Of a stretch of DNA of 64,000 bases, positions 60,704 to 64,000 are shown piece after piece (positions within the stretch are counted from its first letter, which is position 1; the number at the start of each line of letters is the position of its first letter). The translations under genes were made by a program, and so were the position numbers. Location: assembly GCA_964609795.1 (NCBI GenBank), contig CAZSTC010000001.1, positions 62,001 to 126,000 of the forward strand. The letters are read 5' to 3'. The notes below the pieces were generated by a model, which worked only from the letters and a program-made list of their open reading frames with translations, did not search any database and had not been told where the DNA came from. Origin of the DNA: UBA1412 sp964609795. GTDB lineage: Bacteria > Verrucomicrobiota > Verrucomicrobiia > Limisphaerales > UBA1412.

Positions 60704-63028
60704 CTATTTTTTCAATATTCGAAAAGTTTTGGGACCCGAGCCAACCTCTCGCACCAGGTGAAAAGAATCTGTGCTTGTGGTCAGAATCTCTTTGCCATTG
60801 AGCTGAATGAGGTCGCCTGTTTCGCTGAAAGCCGGCAGCCAGACTTCGGCGGTTACTCCAGCAGGAATATCTATAGAGAGCGTAAATTCGCTTCCCGGTA
60901 CCTGACTGGCGTTGACACGGATAGTGCCGCGAATGGAGGGAACTTCAGCTTTAATCCAGTCCAAAGAGGCGATCTGAGGTTTGATGCGGATTTTTTTAAA
61001 GCCTGCTTCCAGAGGTTCAACGCCGACCAGCTTGCGGGTGATGATATTGGCTGGAGCCGCTCCCCAGGCATGGTTCCAATCCAGATTGTTTTTATATTTA
61101 TTATCCCAGGCTTCTAAAGTGATGGTGCTGCCGAGCTGAATCATATTGAACCAACCCCGATCATCCTTCGCCAACATGCGCTCCAGGGCATAGTCCGAAT
61201 CATGAGCCTCATAAATAGCATCCATCAGAAATTGAGAGCCATAAACGCTGCAGGCCATGCCGCGGGAGCGGATGAAGTCCATGACGGGAGCTTTAACCTC
61301 ATCAGGGACCATACCAAAGGCCATGGGAAACATACTAGAGTGAAGCGCCATGTGTTCGGTGCCGATTCCATCCCGGTATGCGCCCGATTCAGGCAGGAAC
61401 AGATGCTTGTTGAAGTTTTCTTTGAGCTGGGAGGAACGTTGGAAAAAGAACTTTGCGTCGTCATTTTCACCCAGAGTGGTCGCGATTTTTTCCATGAGCT
61501 TCAAAGCTTCATAGTGGTAGGCATTCACGACGGAATTCACCTCTTTAAAAACAAAAAAATCGGACTCTCCGGGTTTTTGATCCTGACCGAAACTGTTGGC
61601 CTGGGGCCAATCCACAATATCTCTCAGTTCCTTGCCGGTGTAGTAATGGACTGATTTAAGGAGATCAGGCGTTTGTTTGCCGGTTCGCGTGCTGATGAAA
61701 AGCGTCTCTTCATCGGCAAGCGGTAAAAGGGTTTTAGCTTTTAAATCGGTATAAAAAAGACGTAGCGAGCGAGCGTCTCCGGAGTATAGATAATCATTCC
61801 ATGCGATCAGAACCGATTGGAGAATCCATTCGGTGGGCCAGGTAGCGTGAGTCATTAGGTGTTCGTGGGATACCCTTGCTAGGCTGTATTCATTATCCAC
61901 GGCATAATGGGAGAGCTGGTTGATCAGTGCATCGGCCTCGTAGGGGATGCGTTCGCGGTCACCATCGACATAGATGCCGCAAAAACTGGTCGCTTTCATC
62001 GAATAACGGCAGAGCTCCCATATTTGATTCAGAATATCGTTGCTGCTTTCAAACTTCCCCGTCTCTCCAAAAAGATAGTAGGCAGACTCTCTGATGATTG
62101 AAAGAGGAGTGCCGAGCCGAGCATTTTTCGATTTTATTTCGCAGTAGCGGAAGGGAAAAACCTCTCCGATATAATCGGGCATTTTAATGGCTTGAGGGCC
62201 GGTATTGCGTCCATCGGGGCGTAATTTGAGGAAGTAAGTATGCGTCCCCTTGAGCAGGTTCAGTGCGTACTGCGCATATCGGATGGTGGCGCCCGGAGCC
62301 GTGTTGACACGACCCTCTTTTATGGCCTCCCCAAGGCGGATTAAAACGCTTTCCCCGTGGTTCTCTGCGGTCAAGGTCAAACGCAGCGTACCAAAAGAGG
62401 CCCTCTCAAAATCCACTACGTAAAGAGAGTTAGTTTCAGAGCTGAGGTCTTGAATTACGGCGGGAAGCTCATCGACTTTTTGAACGGGGTAGCGTGCCGC
62501 CTCGTATTCGCTTGTAAGCTCGTCTCCCATTCGGAACGCCTTAGGTTCGGCCCATTGGCTGGGGATATTATTATTCCAGGATCGCACCTGCCAGTAATAA
62601 ACCTTGCCGGACTGAAGCTCTTTGCCGGAATAAGTCAGTGAAAGTTCATTATCGTTTTCCAGCTTTCCGCTATCCCAGAGATCGGGTTTTCCCTCGCCCA
62701 GCAGCGACGGAGAAGAGGCGACTCTAACCTGGCAGGCGGTTTGAAGTACCGCGTTCTCCTGGCTTCTAAGCTCCCAGGAGAAAATAGGTTTTTTGCTTAA
62801 GATGTTGGCAAACTGATAGGTGTCGGCTTTTGATACAGCTTCAGACAATGTTGTATCGATGAGACGCCCGCCTTGCCAGACGCGGTCTGTATGTTCCAGC
62901 AAATCCACACGTAAACCGACCGGAGCCAAGTCCAAGGTCGAGTGAGTCTCTGACTGAGCCCTCAATTGATACTCCGAAATGAGCAGCAAACCAGCCAGCG
63001 GCAACATGAACAAAAATCTTTTCAACAT
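60704..63028 (-). CDS. Secreted alpha-L-rhamnosidase (GH78-like)
   Basis: A 774-residue exported glycoside hydrolase. Residues 1-24 form a signal peptide. An N-terminal fibronectin-like segment (GKVYYWQVRSWNNNIPSQW), a beta-sandwich and an (alpha/alpha)6 catalytic barrel follow. The barrel carries the GH78 active-site stretch YVDGDRERIPYEADALINQ (about 360), with acidic residues that serve as acid and base in the family. The C-terminal domain is beta-rich (VNASQVPGSEFTLSIDIPAG). It probably releases L-rhamnose from pectic or algal glycans or glycosides. The gene lies between lnt and the subtilase on one strand with very short gaps. ATG 63028 is chosen; the frame reaches 11 codons further. Confidence 0.9.
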   Translation of the reverse strand: MLKRFLFMLPLAGLLLISEYQLRAQSETHSTLDLAPVGLRVDLLEHTDRVWQGGRLIDTTLSEAVSKADTYQFANILSKKPIFSWELRSQENAVLQTACQVRVASSPSLLGEGKPDLWDSGKLENDNELSLTYSGKELQSGKVYYWQVRSWNNNIPSQWAEPKAFRMGDELTSEYEAARYPVQKVDELPAVIQDLSSETNSLYVVDFERASFGTLRLTLTAENHGESVLIRLGEAIKEGRVNTAPGATIRYAQYALNLLKGTHTYFLKLRPDGRNTGPQAIKMPDYIGEVFPFRYCEIKSKNARLGTPLSIIRESAYYLFGETGKFESSNDILNQIWELCRYSMKATSFCGIYVDGDRERIPYEADALINQLSHYAVDNEYSLARVSHEHLMTHATWPTEWILQSVLIAWNDYLYSGDARSLRLFYTDLKAKTLLPLADEETLFISTRTGKQTPDLLKSVHYYTGKELRDIVDWPQANSFGQDQKPGESDFFVFKEVNSVVNAYHYEALKLMEKIATTLGENDDAKFFFQRSSQLKENFNKHLFLPESGAYRDGIGTEHMALHSSMFPMAFGMVPDEVKAPVMDFIRSRGMACSVYGSQFLMDAIYEAHDSDYALERMLAKDDRGWFNMIQLGSTITLEAWDNKYKNNLDWNHAWGAAPANIITRKLVGVEPLEAGFKKIRIKPQIASLDWIKAEVPSIRGTIRVNASQVPGSEFTLSIDIPAGVTAEVWLPAFSETGDLIQLNGKEILTTSTDSFHLVREVGSGPKTFRILKK

Positions 63029-63064
63029 CACGAGAGTCGATTTTAATGGAATGAGCCGCAATTC

Positions 63065-64000
63065 TCAACGTTGTTTCTTCCCTCGTCTCAACAACGAAAA
63101 AACCACTTCTCGAAGAAACCATACAATACAGCACCAGACGAAAATATTTCCGGCTCTTCGATAGAAGCTTTGGGGCGCATCAGAGAAGACTTCTCCCACC
63201 GGAATTCTGATAATCTGTCCGCCTTTGCCGTAGGGATTGCCCGACGCGTCATAAAAAATCTCGTGAACCCTTCCGAAACGATCGATCCAACAGGTGATTC
63301 CGTTCTGGGTACAGCGGATGGCCGGAAGAGCGTTTTCGATGCTTCGGAATTGGGCATTCGCCAGGTGCTGCCAGTGCGCGCTGGATTGCTTAAACCATCC
63401 GGCATTGACCAGGTAGACCAGAGCGCTGGCAGAACCTGAAACGTGCTTTCTAACTTCTTCCGGGAAAACATCTTCAAAACAGATGAGCGGAGAGATCGGG
63501 GTGTTCTGGTTGGGCCAGGGGAAGGTTTTTGCCTCTTTGCCGGTGGAATAATTTCCGGTGATAGGGGTAAAAAACTTCAAGAAAGGGAGGTATTTGTATA
63601 GCGGTATATATTCACCGAAAATAACCAAATGCCTCTTTGCATAGCGTTCGATTAAATTCCCCTGGTCATCCATCATAAAGGCACAGTTCAGGAAACGTTT
63701 ATTCTCGGGGTCTTCCAGGTCAGGTTCAATATCGTCAGAACAAAAAATAATCGGACAGCGCAAGTCGATAGCCATCTGGCTGACCAGATTCGATATATCC
63801 GAATCGTAACGAATATAGCCCGGGAGAGCGGCTTCAGGCCAGACCAGTAAGTCTACGTGGTTAGAACCTACCAAATCTCTGGTTGTTTGCAGGAGTTCAT
63901 AAAGGCGGTTTTCGTTTTCTTGTGGGTCCCAAAGAAGTGTCTGAAGGATGCCCGGCTGAACCAGTGCGATGGAGAAAGTCATTTGAGCCTGCGTTGGAAT
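63065..64000 (-). CDS. lnt: Apolipoprotein N-acyltransferase Lnt, C-terminal part (5' end outside window)
   Basis: The leftward frame is open through the right edge of the window, so this is the end of a longer gene; the ATG at 63982 is internal. The visible part is the periplasmic nitrilase domain, starting IALVQPGILQTLLWDP. The Glu-Lys-Cys triad is in VWPEAALPG, YAKRHLVIFGEYIPL and LICFEDVFPE. A last membrane helix with a basic tail follows. Lnt adds the third acyl chain to lipoproteins in the inner membrane of Gram-negative bacteria. The missing N-terminus would be the multi-helix membrane domain. Confidence 0.92.
   Translation of the reverse strand: MPTQAQMTFSIALVQPGILQTLLWDPQENENRLYELLQTTRDLVGSNHVDLLVWPEAALPGYIRYDSDISNLVSQMAIDLRCPIIFCSDDIEPDLEDPENKRFLNCAFMMDDQGNLIERYAKRHLVIFGEYIPLYKYLPFLKFFTPITGNYSTGKEAKTFPWPNQNTPISPLICFEDVFPEEVRKHVSGSASALVYLVNAGWFKQSSAHWQHLANAQFRSIENALPAIRCTQNGITCWIDRFGRVHEIFYDASGNPYGKGGQIIRIPVGEVFSDAPQSFYRRAGNIFVWCCIVWFLREVVFSLLRRGKKQR

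Noticed and set aside
1..64000. Mobile element, prophage, CRISPR array, toxin-antitoxin or defence island
   Set aside because: No transposase, integrase, phage structural gene, regularly spaced repeats or defence-type gene seen on either strand; the exact repeat found is the assembly overlap.

Overview
The window is about 64 kb of bacterial chromosome of intermediate GC content. It has no insertion sequence, prophage or CRISPR array. The best guess for the host is a member of the Verrucomicrobiota or a close PVC relative, possibly Opitutia-like. The grounds are: (i) a complete division and cell-wall (dcw) cluster with a strongly divergent FtsZ; (ii) secreted Ig/LamG/PA14 repeat proteins; (iii) Tat-exported Gfo/Idh oxidoreductases; (iv) secreted GH127 and GH78 enzymes; (v) a DAP-type MurE and an apolipoprotein N-acyltransferase, which indicate a Gram-negative peptidoglycan envelope. 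This placement is inference from gene content, not a phylogeny.

Layout. 1-4.4 kb: tail of an unknown gene, thiD, priA and a ZIP metal transporter. 4.5-8.9 kb: glnS and a secreted GH127-type beta-L-arabinofuranosidase. 9.1-13.2 kb: a compact tatA-tatC-hisD-lipoprotein run, in which the last gene has a Tat-type lipoprotein signal. 13.2-14.5 kb: a convergent gene for a membrane-anchored coiled-coil/helical-repeat protein. 14.5-15.0 kb: a dense AT-rich control region with MraZ-box-like repeats, DnaA-box-like repeats and a near-consensus promoter. 15.0-36.0 kb: the dcw cluster, mraZ - unknown - rsmH - ftsL - ftsI - murE - murF - mraY - murD - LysM gene - ftsW - murG - murC - murB - ddl - ftsQ - ftsA - ftsZ, followed by yqgE. 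36.1-45.6 kb: a mostly leftward block with a secreted sugar isomerase-like TIM barrel, a membrane TPR protein, ferredoxin, two tandem paralogues of the coiled-coil/helical-repeat protein, coaX and a secreted coiled-coil/TPR protein. 45.7-57.8 kb: a Tat-exported Gfo/Idh oxidoreductase, a secreted giant multidomain protein of about 2,900 residues interrupted by an assembly gap, a secreted esterase and a small lipoprotein. 57.8-64 kb, leftward: tRNA-Leu, a subtilisin-like protease, an alpha-L-rhamnosidase and the C-terminal nitrilase part of lnt.

How the genes fit together. The dcw cluster holds every cytoplasmic step from UDP-MurNAc to lipid II (MurB, C, D, E, F, Ddl, MraY, MurG), the FtsW/FtsI septal synthase pair and the FtsL/Q/A/Z divisome core. 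Its FtsZ keeps the fold, the first glycine-rich loop and the C-terminal peptide, but has altered tubulin-signature and T7-loop residues. Its FtsA lacks an obvious C-terminal membrane-targeting helix. The secreted enzymes suggest use of arabinose- and rhamnose-containing plant or algal polysaccharides. TatAC exports at least the Gfo/Idh protein and probably the adjacent lipoprotein.

Assembly note. The 100-N run at 52693-52792 is flanked by an identical 55-bp sequence on both sides. It is almost certainly two overlapping contig ends that were not merged, and joining them restores one reading frame. Most start codons lack a clear Shine-Dalgarno sequence, so several starts were chosen by homology and spacing.
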